Shown here one piece after another: positions 1 through 8,391 of a stretch of DNA of 64,000 nt. Under the pieces are notes generated by a model. It saw only the letters and a program-made list of their open reading frames with translations, was not told where the DNA came from and did not search any database. The stretch comes from Caulobacter sp. X (GTDB lineage: Bacteria > Pseudomonadota > Alphaproteobacteria > Caulobacterales > Caulobacteraceae). The stretch spans positions 186,001 through 250,000 of the forward strand of contig NZ_PEGF01000002.1 in NCBI RefSeq assembly GCF_002742635.1, given 5' to 3'. Position 1 is the first letter of the stretch. Each line of letters starts with the position of its first letter. Position numbers and translations under genes: made by a program.

Positions 1-82
1 GTCCCCTCTTTCCGGGGCTTGGAAAGGGGCGCGGGCTTGCTCTACATGCCTGGCGGCCGAGCGAGGCCGGAAGGGATTTCCG

Positions 83-625
83 ATGGGGTTCGTGACCAAC
101 GCCTTGCCTTTGCTTTGGCTGCTCGCCTCGGTCGCCGCGTTCGCCCTGGTGTTCCGGCCGATCGCCCGCTGGCCCGTCGTCGCGACCCCGGCGCGAGCCC
201 TGGCGGTCTTCCTGGCTATGTTCCTGGGCGGCGCGGTCCTGGTGGCGGTCTCGCGGCCCAAGGAAGAGGCTCCGCCGCCCAAGCCCCCGCTGGCGCCGGC
301 CGCGCGGGCCCTGCCCGATCCGGTCCAGGTCCGCGCCCATCCCGAGCGGTTCATCGTGCTGGACGGCGTCAGGGCCGACCGCAACAAGGCGGGAGACGTC
401 CTGCTGACGGGCGGCGCGACCAACGTCTCGGGCCTGCCGATCGCCGACCCGCGCCTGTCCTGTCGGATGGCCAAGGGCCGCGCGGCGGCGGGGACCGTCT
501 CGGCCGTGGTGGAGGGGACCATTCCGGTCGGCGGCGAGTTGATCTTCGCCGCCATCAACCTGGGTCAGGCCGCCGGCCCCTGGGATCGCTGGACCTGCCA
601 GGTCGTCGAGGCGCGGGCGCTGTAA
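83..625 (+). CDS. Small membrane-anchored hypothetical protein
   Basis: 180 residues, family not recognised. Two hydrophobic helices near the N-terminus (about residues 8-26 and 40-58) are joined by a short basic loop. A Pro/Ala/Lys-rich linker (about 60-78) and a roughly 100-residue soluble C-terminal domain with two cysteines (in SCRMAK and WTCQVV) follow. The likely topology is a small inner-membrane protein with its C-terminal domain on one face. ATG at 83 is preceded by the purine-rich GGAAGGGA, which supports the start. Nothing in its neighbourhood points to a function. Confidence is in the gene being real, not in a role. Confidence 0.75.
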   Translation: MGFVTNALPLLWLLASVAAFALVFRPIARWPVVATPARALAVFLAMFLGGAVLVAVSRPKEEAPPPKPPLAPAARALPDPVQVRAHPERFIVLDGVRADRNKAGDVLLTGGATNVSGLPIADPRLSCRMAKGRAAAGTVSAVVEGTIPVGGELIFAAINLGQAAGPWDRWTCQVVEARAL

Positions 626-721
626 GCAGGGGCTTATCCCGGCTCTTGTAAGCCGCCCGCCAATGGTCGCGGCCTATGGGGCGGCGCAGCTTTTCCCGTC
701 ATCAGCACGGGAGGCGCCGCA

Positions 722-934
722 ATGACCACGCCGACCGACACTGCTTCGCCGCGCCGCTGAGATCCGGTGGTCAAACTGACCCACTGGACGGTCGTCGCGG
801 CGATCCTCGCCAACGGCCTGATCACCGAGGACGGCTCGGACGCGCACGTCTGGGTCGGCTACGCCCTGGCCGGCGTGGAGTCACAGTCGGCGCTGATGGC
901 GCTGTTCATGGAGGAGTTGGTCGAGGCGGGGTAG
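722..934 (+). pseudogene. Cytochrome b561 remnant (in-frame stop plus internal deletion)
   Basis: An ATG at 722 with a GGGAGG site upstream opens a frame that hits TGA at 758-760, after 12 codons. Reading on in the same frame gives DPVVKLTHWTVVAAIL, then GLITEDGSDAHVWVGYALAG. This is the N-terminus of a di-heme cytochrome b561-type membrane protein: first helix with a heme-ligand His in THW, then the second His in HVWVGY. Homology stops abruptly after the second helix start and is followed by an unrelated acidic tail ending at TAG 932-934. Family members are about 170-200 residues, so roughly two thirds of the gene is missing. I infer a decayed gene with a stop and a large deletion. Confidence 0.72.
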
Positions 935-1032
935 GTGCGGCTTTCGATCCTTGGCGGACATTCCCATTCCATCTTGGGTGGCAGGCAGACCGGACCCAGA
1001 CAATAAGGCGCACGCGCTCCGCTGGGCGCCAT

Positions 1033-2001
1033 TCAGTCGCGACAGGTGAAGCGAGAGTTATACTCGGCCAGTGTGGTCAAGCCGACTTCAGCCCGTAGTT
1101 GATCCACATTGGCAGAAGCTTCGAGCGGGAACGTGAAGCGCTTGCCATCGCGACATCCGCCCTGGGTGCCATAGCGCTGCGGGCGCCCATTATTGATGGC
1201 GACCCGGTCATAGAGATAGGCGTAGTTCTTTGGATCGGTCTCGCCCTTGGTCCGCAGCGCGTCGAGCCGCGCCAAGATCTCGGTCTGGAAGGCGATGTCT
1301 TCGTCTGCGTGCTGGGCCAGTAGCCAAGCGTCCTTCTCGGCCTCGCGTCCGTAGCGCGAAATCTCGAACCAGCCACGGCTACGCACCTCGCGCTTGATCC
1401 ACGCGACGTTATCGGCGTCGATCCGGCAGGCGCGAGCGGCTATCCGTCGGTTCGTCAGGAGCATTGCCAAAGGCGAAAGCGGGCCAAGCAGGCTCTCGTT
1501 CCCGAAGGCTCGGCGGATGGCCTGATCCTTCGCGGCGCGAAAAGCCAGTTCTCGACCGCGCGCCGACTTGTCGGTCTTGGAGCGGTCGAGAAAGGGCCGG
1601 ATCGCCCGATCCAGCGAGGCATCCCCGCTGGAACCGCCAGCCATCAGGGCGGCTAGAGCTTGATCCAGCCGCCGGACCGCCCCGGCGGCGGCATCGCGAT
1701 CCTCTCGCCATTGCCGCGCTGAGGCGGCGCTCTCGACGCCTTTCAGGCCCGCTTGCACCTCCATCTCGGCGTCGGTGAAGCAGCGCGTCAGAGGCGCGCC
1801 CTCCTTCAACCCCATGGTCGCGTAGGACAAGGTGCGTAGCGGAGGGATGGCTTCAGCGCCCCGGCCCTCCCGAAGTCGCCAATAGTCGAATGTGCGGGCG
1901 GCTTCAGGATCCTTGAGCAACTGCTGCAAGGGGAAATCGGCCGGTCCCAAGCTGGCCGTCACGGCCAGCGCCAAAGCCATCGCAGATTTCACCACCGCCA
2001 C
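1033..2001 (-). CDS. Secreted DUF6624-family protein
   Basis: 322 residues. GTG start at 2001 is chosen because AGGAG lies seven bases upstream, and the frame then encodes a short Ala/Leu hydrophobic leader typical of export. The C-terminal third contains AWLLAQHADEDIAFQ, then DPKNYAYLYDRVAINNGRPQ followed by RYGTQ. This matches the conserved core of the DUF6624 family, whose biochemical function is not known. The N-terminal half is helical and charged, without recognisable motifs. It appears to be a single-gene unit reading away from tag. Confidence 0.75.
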   Translation of the reverse strand: MAVVKSAMALALAVTASLGPADFPLQQLLKDPEAARTFDYWRLREGRGAEAIPPLRTLSYATMGLKEGAPLTRCFTDAEMEVQAGLKGVESAASARQWREDRDAAAGAVRRLDQALAALMAGGSSGDASLDRAIRPFLDRSKTDKSARGRELAFRAAKDQAIRRAFGNESLLGPLSPLAMLLTNRRIAARACRIDADNVAWIKREVRSRGWFEISRYGREAEKDAWLLAQHADEDIAFQTEILARLDALRTKGETDPKNYAYLYDRVAINNGRPQRYGTQGGCRDGKRFTFPLEASANVDQLRAEVGLTTLAEYNSRFTCRD

Positions 2002-2192
2002 ACGCCCGCTCCTGATGAATCAATTCAAGATTGTGATTGTGGTGAGGCGTGATGCAAGTTGTAATTTATTCTAAGATGCGATCGCCTCACTCATCGAGGC
2101 CGAAGTTTGAGCGCGCTTGGTTCCGCAAGCCGGGCATGTTGTGGCACGAGCGCCGCTCGGTTGAGGCATGTCTGCTCCCACCCATAGCCGCC

Positions 2193-2789
2193 TCAGCCGC
2201 GCCCATGCCCCAACGCCTTGCACGCCTCATGGCGGAAGCACGTCACGAAGTGGTCGTTGACCATGCCGGTGGCCTGCATGAAGGCGTAGACGATCACTGG
2301 GCCGCAGAACTTGAAGCCCTTGGCCTTCAACGCCTTGGCCATGTCGACGGCCAGGGGCGTCTGGGCCGGGACCTGGCCGCCGTGCTCCCAGGCGTTCTGG
2401 ATCGGCGCGCCGCCGACGATGTCCCACAGGAAGGTCGAGAGATCCTCGCCCCGCTCGCGCATGTCGAGATAGATGCGCGCCCCGGCGATGGCCGCGTCGA
2501 TCTTGCCGTTCGAACGGATGATGCCGGCGTCAGCCATCAGCCGGGCGCGGTCGGTCTCGCCAAAGCGGGCGACCTTCTCCGGATCGAAGCCCGCGAAGGC
2601 GGCGCGGAACGCCTCGCGCTTGCGCAGGATGGTGATCCACGACAGGCCGGCCTGGAATCCGTCCAGCACCAGCTTCTCCCAGAGGGCGCGGCTGTCCCAC
2701 TCGGGCACGCCCCATTCGTGGTCGTGATAGGCCTCGTAGAACGGATCGCCGTTCATGCCGCGCCAGGTGCATCGCGTCGGTTCGGTCAT
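2193..2789 (-). CDS. tag: DNA-3-methyladenine glycosylase I
   Basis: 198 residues, the usual length for Tag. The enzyme removes N3-methyladenine from alkylated DNA as the first step of base excision repair. RCTW near the N-terminus, YHDHEWGVPEWDSRALWEKL, GLSWITILRKREAFR and the C-terminal HFVTCFRHE are all family hallmarks. The Cys in RCTW, the His in HDHEWG and the C-terminal His/Cys match the zinc-binding residues known from E. coli Tag. It lies 41 bases downstream of ygfZ on the same strand and may be cotranscribed with it. Confidence 0.95.
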   Translation of the reverse strand: MTEPTRCTWRGMNGDPFYEAYHDHEWGVPEWDSRALWEKLVLDGFQAGLSWITILRKREAFRAAFAGFDPEKVARFGETDRARLMADAGIIRSNGKIDAAIAGARIYLDMRERGEDLSTFLWDIVGGAPIQNAWEHGGQVPAQTPLAVDMAKALKAKGFKFCGPVIVYAFMQATGMVNDHFVTCFRHEACKALGHGRG

Positions 2790-2830
2790 ACGCTGACGCT
2801 AGCAGAACTTTTCGAGAACAAAAGCCCCTT

Positions 2831-3622
2831 TCAAACGAGCCAGTCGGGTCGCTCGACCCGGACCGGTCGGCCTTCGACCGTCAGGTCGGCGCCGTCGATG
2901 CGGTCCAGGCGCAGCAGGGCCATCGCCCGGCCGTCGCGACCGGCCAGCACCTCGCCGGCGCGCAGCTCGCCCGCCAGCACCTCGGCCCCGAAGGCCGGCG
3001 GCGGGCCGTCGAAGGTGATCGGCAGCATGCGGGTCTTGATCGTTCCGCGCCGCTTCATGCGGCTGGTGGTCTCCTGGCCGACGAAGCAGCCCTTCTTGAA
3101 GTCGATGCCGGCCAAGAGGTCGAAATTGGCCTCGATCGGATAGGTCCGCTCCTGGCCCCAGTCGGCGGGGCCGGGCACGCCCAGGGCCAGGCGATGCGCC
3201 TCGTAGGCCTCCTCGTCGGCGTTGGCCGGACGATCGTCATAGGCGCGCGCGCCCAGCGCCGGCAGGCGCGGATCGGCGTAGAGGCCGTCGCCCGTGATTT
3301 GTCCGCCGAACACCGCCAGCACCGGGCGATCGCTGGCTTCCAGCGTCACCTTGGCGCGCAGGCGGTACATGGAGAGGCGCTGCAGCAGGGCGTCGCGCTG
3401 GTCGGCCTGGACGTCTATCAGCGCCCCGTCCTCGGTTCCCGCCACGAACAGGTCGAACAGCAGCTTGCCCTGCGGCGTCAGCAGGCCCGCGAAGCGCAGC
3501 TCGCCCGGCGCCAGGGTCTCGACGTCCTGGGTCAGCAGGCCCTGCAGGAAGCTTCGCCAGTCGGGACCGGAGACGGCGATGACGGCGCGGGAGGACAGGC
3601 GGGCGACGGTCGGGGTGGTCAT
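2831..3622 (-). CDS. ygfZ: YgfZ/CAF17-type Fe-S cluster maturation protein
   Basis: 263 residues of the folate-binding, GcvT-like YgfZ/CAF17/IBA57 family, which helps mature certain 4Fe-4S enzymes in the cytoplasm. The signature KGCFVGQET with its conserved cysteine is present, followed by the RMKRRGTIKTRMLP stretch typical of alphaproteobacterial members. The N-terminal SRAVIAVSGPDWRSFLQGLL also fits. It starts 109 bases from the divergent glycosyltransferase gene, and tag follows after 41 bases. Confidence 0.93.
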   Translation of the reverse strand: MTTPTVARLSSRAVIAVSGPDWRSFLQGLLTQDVETLAPGELRFAGLLTPQGKLLFDLFVAGTEDGALIDVQADQRDALLQRLSMYRLRAKVTLEASDRPVLAVFGGQITGDGLYADPRLPALGARAYDDRPANADEEAYEAHRLALGVPGPADWGQERTYPIEANFDLLAGIDFKKGCFVGQETTSRMKRRGTIKTRMLPITFDGPPPAFGAEVLAGELRAGEVLAGRDGRAMALLRLDRIDGADLTVEGRPVRVERPDWLV

Positions 3623-3731
3623 GGGCCAGATGTGGCGCCGAGGCGACGCTCGCGCCAGTCCCGAACATCGCGGAAAGCTGAAGTGTTAACGTGGGATGCG
3701 CCGACTCGCCGACGGCCCTATACATGGACCG

Positions 3732-4892
3732 ATGACACAGCGGGCCTTCCCGATTCTCTTCATCACGGCGACGCGCATCGGTGACGCGGTGCTTTCGTCC
3801 GGCCTGATCAAACTTCTCTCTGATCAAATCCCCAACGCGCGCTTCACGATCGTCGCCGGACCCTTGGCCGCGCCGTTGTTCGCGCACGTGCCCGGCCTCG
3901 ACCGGGTGATCGTGATGGAGAAGGGCAAGGGCAAGGGCCACTGGTTCAAGCTGTGGAACCAGGTGCGCCACAGGAAGTGGGGCCTGGTCGTCGACCTGCG
4001 GGGCAGCGCCACCGCCCTCTTCCTGCGCCGCGACAAGCGGGCCATCTGGAAGAAGACGCCCGGCGAGCCGGTGCACAAGGTCGTCGACGCCGCCCGCACC
4101 CTCAAGCTCGAGGGCGAGCCGCCCGCGCCGTATCTCTACATCACCCCCGAGGTCGAGGCCCTGGCCGACGAGCTGCTCGGCGCCGGAGGTCCGATCCTGG
4201 CCGTGGGCCCCGCCGCCAACTGGATCGGCAAGGTCTGGCCGATCGAGCGCTTCGCCCAGACGGCCGCCCAGCTGCTTGACAAGGACGGACCTCTGGCCGG
4301 CGGTCGGCTGCTGATCCTGGGCGGGCCGGAAGACACCCGCATGGTCGAGGAGCTGCGCATGGCCTCGGCGCGCGGCCGCACCATCGACCTGACCGGCAAG
4401 GTGGATTTGCTGACGGCCTATGCCTGCCTGAAGCGCGCCAGCCTGTTCATTGGCAACGACTCCGGTCTGATGCACATCGCCGCCGCGGCCGGCTGCCCGA
4501 CCGTGGGCCTGTTCGGCCCCTCGGACGAGCGCCGCTATGGCCCCTGGGGCGACAAGACCGTGGCCGTGCGCGGCCCGCGCACGTTCCAGCAGTTCCTGGC
4601 CGTCGATCCCGAGCTTTCCCAGGCCATCCGCCACATGAGCGACCTGCCGGTGCCCACCGTGGTTCGGGCGGCCAAGGAGCTGCTGGCGCGCGTTGCGCCG
4701 CCGGCCGAGGTTTCCGAGCCCGAGGCGGTGGTCGAGGCGGCCGAGCCGGAGACCTCGCCGTGGGGCGAGCCCATCGAGGACGTCGACGCCCTTTCGGAAG
4801 CCCCGGCCGAGGCCGCCGCCGAAGCGCCGGCGGTCAAGCCCGCCGCCAAGCCCCCCGCCCGCAAGCGGACGGCCAAGCGCGACGCCGGCTAG
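3732..4892 (+). CDS. GT9 family (heptosyltransferase-like) glycosyltransferase
   Basis: 386 residues. Family 9 glycosyltransferases add heptose or related sugars to the lipopolysaccharide core at the inner membrane. Evidence is the N-terminal ILFITATRIGDAVLSSGLI, a mid-protein LAVGPAANWIGKVWP, and the diagnostic FIGNDSGLMHIAAAAGCPTV followed by LFGPSDERRYGPWG. After about residue 320 comes a low-complexity Ala/Pro/Glu/Lys tail that is not part of the catalytic fold. The start at 3732 is preferred over an in-frame ATG 36 bases upstream because the conserved fold begins immediately after it. The acceptor sugar cannot be deduced. Dihydroorotase follows 63 bases downstream. Confidence 0.88.
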   Translation: MTQRAFPILFITATRIGDAVLSSGLIKLLSDQIPNARFTIVAGPLAAPLFAHVPGLDRVIVMEKGKGKGHWFKLWNQVRHRKWGLVVDLRGSATALFLRRDKRAIWKKTPGEPVHKVVDAARTLKLEGEPPAPYLYITPEVEALADELLGAGGPILAVGPAANWIGKVWPIERFAQTAAQLLDKDGPLAGGRLLILGGPEDTRMVEELRMASARGRTIDLTGKVDLLTAYACLKRASLFIGNDSGLMHIAAAAGCPTVGLFGPSDERRYGPWGDKTVAVRGPRTFQQFLAVDPELSQAIRHMSDLPVPTVVRAAKELLARVAPPAEVSEPEAVVEAAEPETSPWGEPIEDVDALSEAPAEAAAEAPAVKPAAKPPARKRTAKRDAG

Positions 4893-4955
4893 TTCCCGGT
4901 TGCCTCGGGCGCGGACCGGTCCTAGATCGCCTCGAACATTCCGAGGAGCCGCCCG

Positions 4956-6290
4956 ATGACCCAGACCTTCGACCTGATCGTGCGTGGCGGCGAGGTGGTG
5001 AACCACGCCGGCCGGGGCTTCGCCGACATCGGCGTGCGCGGCGGCAAGATCGTCGCCATCGGCGACCTCTCCCAGGCCAGCGCCGGCGAGGTGTTCGACG
5101 CTGCGGGCCTGACGGTGCTGCCGGGCGTCATCGACAGCCAGGTCCACTTCCGCGAGCCAGGGCTGGAGTGGAAGGAAGACCTGGAAAGCGGTTCGCGCGG
5201 CGCGGCCTTGGGCGGCGTCACCGCCGTCTTCGAGATGCCCAACACCGAGCCGACCACCACGGACGCCGACGCCCTGGCCGACAAGCTCTCGCGCGCCAAG
5301 GGCCGGATGCACACCGACCACGCCTTCTATGTCGGCGGCACCCACGAGAACGCCGCCTTCCTGGGTGAACTGGAGCGCCTGCCCGGCTGCTGCGGCGTCA
5401 AGGTGTTCATGGGCGCCTCGACGGGCTCGCTCCTCGTGCAGGACGATGAGGGCGTCGAGAACGTGCTGCGCCACGTCAATCGCCGCGCGGCCTTCCACTC
5501 CGAGGACGAGTACCGCCTGGCCGAGCGCCGCTCGCTGGCGCGTCCCGGCGACTGGACCAGCCACCCGGAGGTGCGCGACGCCCAGGCCGCCCTGCAGTCG
5601 ACCCACCGCCTGGTCCGCATCGCCAAGTCTCTCGGCAAGCGCATCCATGTGCTGCACGTCACGACCAAGGAAGAGATCGACTTCCTGGCCCAGAACAAGG
5701 ACGTCGCCTCGGTCGAGGTCACGCCGCAGCACCTGACCCTGGTCGCGCCGGAGGCCTATGAGCGCCTGAAGGGCTTTGCCCAGATGAACCCGCCGATCCG
5801 CGACGCCGAGCACGTGGCGGGCGTCTGGCGCGGCGTCGACACCGGCGTCGCCGACGTGCTGGGCAGCGACCACGCGCCCCACACCCGCGAGGAGAAGGCC
5901 CGGCCCTACCCGGCCTCGCCGTCTGGCATGCCCGGCGTCCAGACCCTGGTGCCGATCATGCTGACCCATGTGGTCGACGGGAAGCTGACCCTGGAGCGCT
6001 TCGTCGACCTGACCAGCCACGGCGTGAACCGCATCTTCGGCCTGGCCGACAAGGGCCGCATCGCCGAGGGCTTCGACGCCGACTTCACCATCGTCGACAT
6101 GAAGGCCCGCCGCGTGATCACCCACGACTGGATGGCCACCCGCTCGGGCTGGACCCCGTTCGACGGCTTCGAAGCCAAGGCCTGGCCCAAGGCGACGATC
6201 GTGCGCGGGATCGTGGTCATGCGCGACGACGAGGTGATCGCCGAGGGGCGCGGGGAGCCGGTGCGGTTCCTGGAGACGCTGGCGGGGTAG
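4956..6290 (+). CDS. pyrC: Dihydroorotase (amidohydrolase superfamily)
   Basis: 444 residues. It is the long class of dihydroorotase, forming dihydroorotate from carbamoyl-aspartate in pyrimidine synthesis. Seen: DSQVHFREPGLEWKEDLESG, the presumed carbamylated lysine in GVKVFMGASTGSLL, the metal His in HVLHVTT and the catalytic Asp in GSDHAPHTREEKA. The first His of the usual HxH pair is Gln here (Q62, with H64 kept). I recall this variant in related proteobacterial sequences annotated as dihydroorotase, but it means the metal site is not classical. The other possibility is an allantoinase/hydantoinase-like or non-catalytic paralogue. GAGGAG precedes the ATG at good spacing. Confidence 0.82.
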   Translation: MTQTFDLIVRGGEVVNHAGRGFADIGVRGGKIVAIGDLSQASAGEVFDAAGLTVLPGVIDSQVHFREPGLEWKEDLESGSRGAALGGVTAVFEMPNTEPTTTDADALADKLSRAKGRMHTDHAFYVGGTHENAAFLGELERLPGCCGVKVFMGASTGSLLVQDDEGVENVLRHVNRRAAFHSEDEYRLAERRSLARPGDWTSHPEVRDAQAALQSTHRLVRIAKSLGKRIHVLHVTTKEEIDFLAQNKDVASVEVTPQHLTLVAPEAYERLKGFAQMNPPIRDAEHVAGVWRGVDTGVADVLGSDHAPHTREEKARPYPASPSGMPGVQTLVPIMLTHVVDGKLTLERFVDLTSHGVNRIFGLADKGRIAEGFDADFTIVDMKARRVITHDWMATRSGWTPFDGFEAKAWPKATIVRGIVVMRDDEVIAEGRGEPVRFLETLAG

Positions 6291-6294
6291 GGGG

Positions 6295-6433
6295 GAGCGC
6301 CCCCTCCGTCTCGCCGCCTGGCGGCGCCGATCCACCTCCCCCGTTTCACGGGTGAGGAGGAAAACTTCATCCTCCCTCGCGCAGCGGGGGAGGTGGCGCG
6401 ATGCGGATGCGCATCGTGACGGAGGGGGCGCTC
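6295..6433. repeat. Large intergenic inverted repeat (cruciform-type)
   Basis: The outer arms are a perfect 16-base inverted repeat (6295-6310 GAGCGCCCCCTCCGTC and 6418-6433). An inner pair, CCACCTCCCC near 6332 and GGGGAGGTGG near 6385, extends the fold. The element fills the space between the convergent dihydroorotase and sigma-factor genes and overlaps the last two bases of the sigma gene. It probably works as a bidirectional transcription stop, and looks like a member of a genome-dispersed palindromic repeat family. Confidence 0.8.
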
Positions 6434-7658
6434 AACCGCCCCTCCCCAGTTCCGTCCGCCTCCGCGCCAACCAACGCCGTTCCGCCTCCGCTGGCCCCAG
6501 CGCCAGGGCCTGATCATAGGCCGCCAGGGCCTCTGCGCGCCGTCCCAGACGCGCCAGGAGGTCCGCGCGCACGGCATGAAAAGGCTGGAAGCCGGCCAGC
6601 CGCGCGGCGTCCAGCGCCTCCAGGTCCGCCAGCGCCGCCGCCGGTCCGAAGACCTCGGCCAGCGCCACCGCGCGGTTGATCCGGACGAACGGATCGTCGC
6701 GGAAGCTCAGCAGCGCATCGTACAGTGATAGGATCGCCGGCCAGGGCGGCGGCTCATCCAGGGTCTCTCGCGCGCACCAGGCGCTGTGCAGGGCGGCGCG
6801 CAGCGGGATCGGCCCCGGCGGTCCCAGGCTCCCCGCGCGGCGTAGCAAGGCCTCGCCCTCCGCGACCAGGTCGCCGCGCCACAGGGCCGGATCCTGGCGG
6901 TCCAGCGGAACCATGACCCCTTCGGCGTCGAGCCGCGCCGGCCTGCGGGCCTCGGCGTAGCGGACCAGGGCGGCGAAGGCCAAGGCGTCCGCCTCGTTCG
7001 GCAGCAGCTCCGCCAGCACGGCGGTCAGGCCCAGCATCTCCCGAGCGAACCCCGCGTGCGGCCCGGCGCCGGCGGCGTCCTCGTGGGCGCGGGCGTAGGC
7101 GACCTCCAGGGTGGCCAGCACGGCGGCCAAGCGCTCGGGCCAGGCCTCGGGACCGGGAACCTCGAACGATACGCCCGCTTCGGCGATCTTCCGCTTGGCG
7201 CGCGTCAGGCGCTGCAGCATGGCGGGCTCCGACACCAAGAAGGCGCGGGCGATCTCCTGGGCGGACAGCCCGCAGACCAAGCGCAGGGTCAGGGCGGCGC
7301 GGGCTTCCGGCGCCACGGCCGGGTGGCAGCAGACGAAGATCAGCCGCAGCCGCTCGTCGGGGATCAGGCGGGCGTCGGAGACCAGCATGTCCTCGGCCGA
7401 AGGCTCGGCTAAGGGCGCCTCGGGCGCCAGGCGACGCCTAATAGTCCGTTTACGGATCATATCGAGAGCCCGGCGCCGCGCCGTGGCGTAGAGCCAGGCG
7501 GCGGGATCCAGCGGCGGCGCGCTCGGCCAGACCTGCGCCGCCTTGGCGCAGGCCTCGGCGAAGGCCTCCTCGGCGATGTCGAGGTCGCGGAACGCCGCCG
7601 CGAGGGCGGCGACGATCCGGCCTCCGGTCTCTCGGAACGTCTGGTCGAGCGACGCCAG
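6432..7658 (-). CDS. ECF42-type RNA polymerase sigma factor (DUF6596)
   Basis: 408 residues. The N-terminal LDQTFRETGGRIVAALAAAF and AEEAFAEACAKAAQVWP form sigma region 2. Region 4 contains LVCGLSAQEIARAFLVSEP. A long C-terminal extension carries ARRPARLDAEGVMVPLDRQD and TPR-like ALAAYDQALALGP, as in the ECF42 group. That group is typically encoded beside DGPF/YCII proteins, exactly as here. No ATG, GTG or TTG occurs in frame between an upstream stop and codon 67. The only plausible start that keeps region 2 is CTG at 7656-7658, two bases after the stop of the DGPF gene. Translation is probably coupled to that gene. Confidence 0.85.
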   Translation of the reverse strand: MASLDQTFRETGGRIVAALAAAFRDLDIAEEAFAEACAKAAQVWPSAPPLDPAAWLYATARRRALDMIRKRTIRRRLAPEAPLAEPSAEDMLVSDARLIPDERLRLIFVCCHPAVAPEARAALTLRLVCGLSAQEIARAFLVSEPAMLQRLTRAKRKIAEAGVSFEVPGPEAWPERLAAVLATLEVAYARAHEDAAGAGPHAGFAREMLGLTAVLAELLPNEADALAFAALVRYAEARRPARLDAEGVMVPLDRQDPALWRGDLVAEGEALLRRAGSLGPPGPIPLRAALHSAWCARETLDEPPPWPAILSLYDALLSFRDDPFVRINRAVALAEVFGPAAALADLEALDAARLAGFQPFHAVRADLLARLGRRAEALAAYDQALALGPAEAERRWLARRRTELGRGG

Positions 7659-7660
7659 GA

Positions 7661-8011
7661 CTAGTCCTCGTCAATCAGGGGGCGAACTTCGACCGAGCCG
7701 TCGCCGGCCAGGGGCACCCGCTTGGCCAGGGCGAGCGCCTCGTCCAGGCTGTCGACCTCGACGATGTAGAACCCGCCCAGCTGCTCGCGGGCCTCGGCAT
7801 AGGGGCCGTCGTGCAGGGCGTACTGGCCCGAGGTTTTGCGGACAGAGGTGGCGGTGTCGCTGGTCTTCAGGCCCGCGCCGCCCTTGAGGATGCCCTTGGA
7901 CGCCAGTTCGCCGGCGAAGGCGCCGTGGGCGGCCAGGATCTCTTCCCAGGCGCGGCCGCGCTCGTCGCGGAAGGCGTTCTCGTCTTCGAAGATCAGCAGG
8001 GCGTATTTCAT
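7661..8011 (-). CDS. DGPF-domain (YCII-related) protein
   Basis: 116 residues starting MKYALLIFEDE, a YCII-like ferredoxin-fold domain with the signature YALHDGPYAEAREQLGGFYI. Proteins of this type are the standard genomic partners of ECF42 sigma factors; their biochemical activity is unsettled. The start at 8011 is preferred over an in-frame start 30 bases upstream because the conserved beta strand begins there. The stop (7661-7663) is two bases from the presumed CTG start of the sigma factor, so the two form one transcription unit. Confidence 0.88.
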   Translation of the reverse strand: MKYALLIFEDENAFRDERGRAWEEILAAHGAFAGELASKGILKGGAGLKTSDTATSVRKTSGQYALHDGPYAEAREQLGGFYIVEVDSLDEALALAKRVPLAGDGSVEVRPLIDED

Positions 8012-8121
8012 GGCGATTGCTCCAGGCGAGCCCGCGACCATCGCGCGCTCCGACCCAGAGACGCGCCGGCTCGGGCGGATTCGACAGCGGGCGCGGAAAA
8101 ATGTCGAGGGGGGCGAAAATC

Positions 8122-8287
8122 CTCTCCTCCCCCTCCGGGGGAGGGGGACCAGCGAAGCTGGTGGAGGGGCCCTGTGAGGCGGGGGTATATCCTGTGGTCG
8201 GACGGTTGATGGACGGTGATGGCGGCGGGCGCGGCTGGCCCCTCCACCGCCGTTCGGCGGTCCCCCTCCCCCAGAGGGGGAGGAGAG
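8122..8287. repeat. Nested inverted repeat
   Basis: The outer arms are perfect over 14 bases: CTCTCCTCCCCCTC at 8122-8135 and its complement at 8274-8287. Inner arms GTGGAGGGGCC (8161-8171) and GGCCCCTCCAC (8237-8247) also pair, and each side contains its own short hairpin. The C/G-rich wording resembles the element at 6295-6433, which suggests a repeat family of this genome. Confidence 0.75.
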
Positions 8288-8309
8288 AGAGGACTACGAG
8301 CGTTCGCGG

Positions 8310-8391
8310 CGCTCTATGATCCGCGTATCCGGAATCGAAGTGAGCGTTTTCAGCGACTTCCCACTTTTACACGCCGCTCTGTGATCCGCGT
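8310..8391. repeat. Direct repeat of 17 bases, 65 bases apart
   Basis: CGCTCTATGATCCGCGT at 8310-8326 recurs as CGCTCTGTGATCCGCGT at 8375-8391, with one mismatch. It lies just outside the inverted repeat. It could be duplicated insertion-site debris or paired protein-binding sites; the sequence alone does not decide. Confidence 0.5.

Noticed and set aside
1..82. An imperfect hairpin (CCCCTCTTTCC and GGAAAGGGG) at the window edge
   Set aside because: It might be the terminator of a gene to the left, but there is no upstream sequence to judge and no T-run.
3237..6335. Very long open frame (about 1030 codons) on the minus strand opposite the GT9 and dihydroorotase genes
   Set aside because: It is the antisense shadow of two well-identified genes in high-GC DNA; its composition (Gly/Arg/His/Gln rich) fits no protein family.
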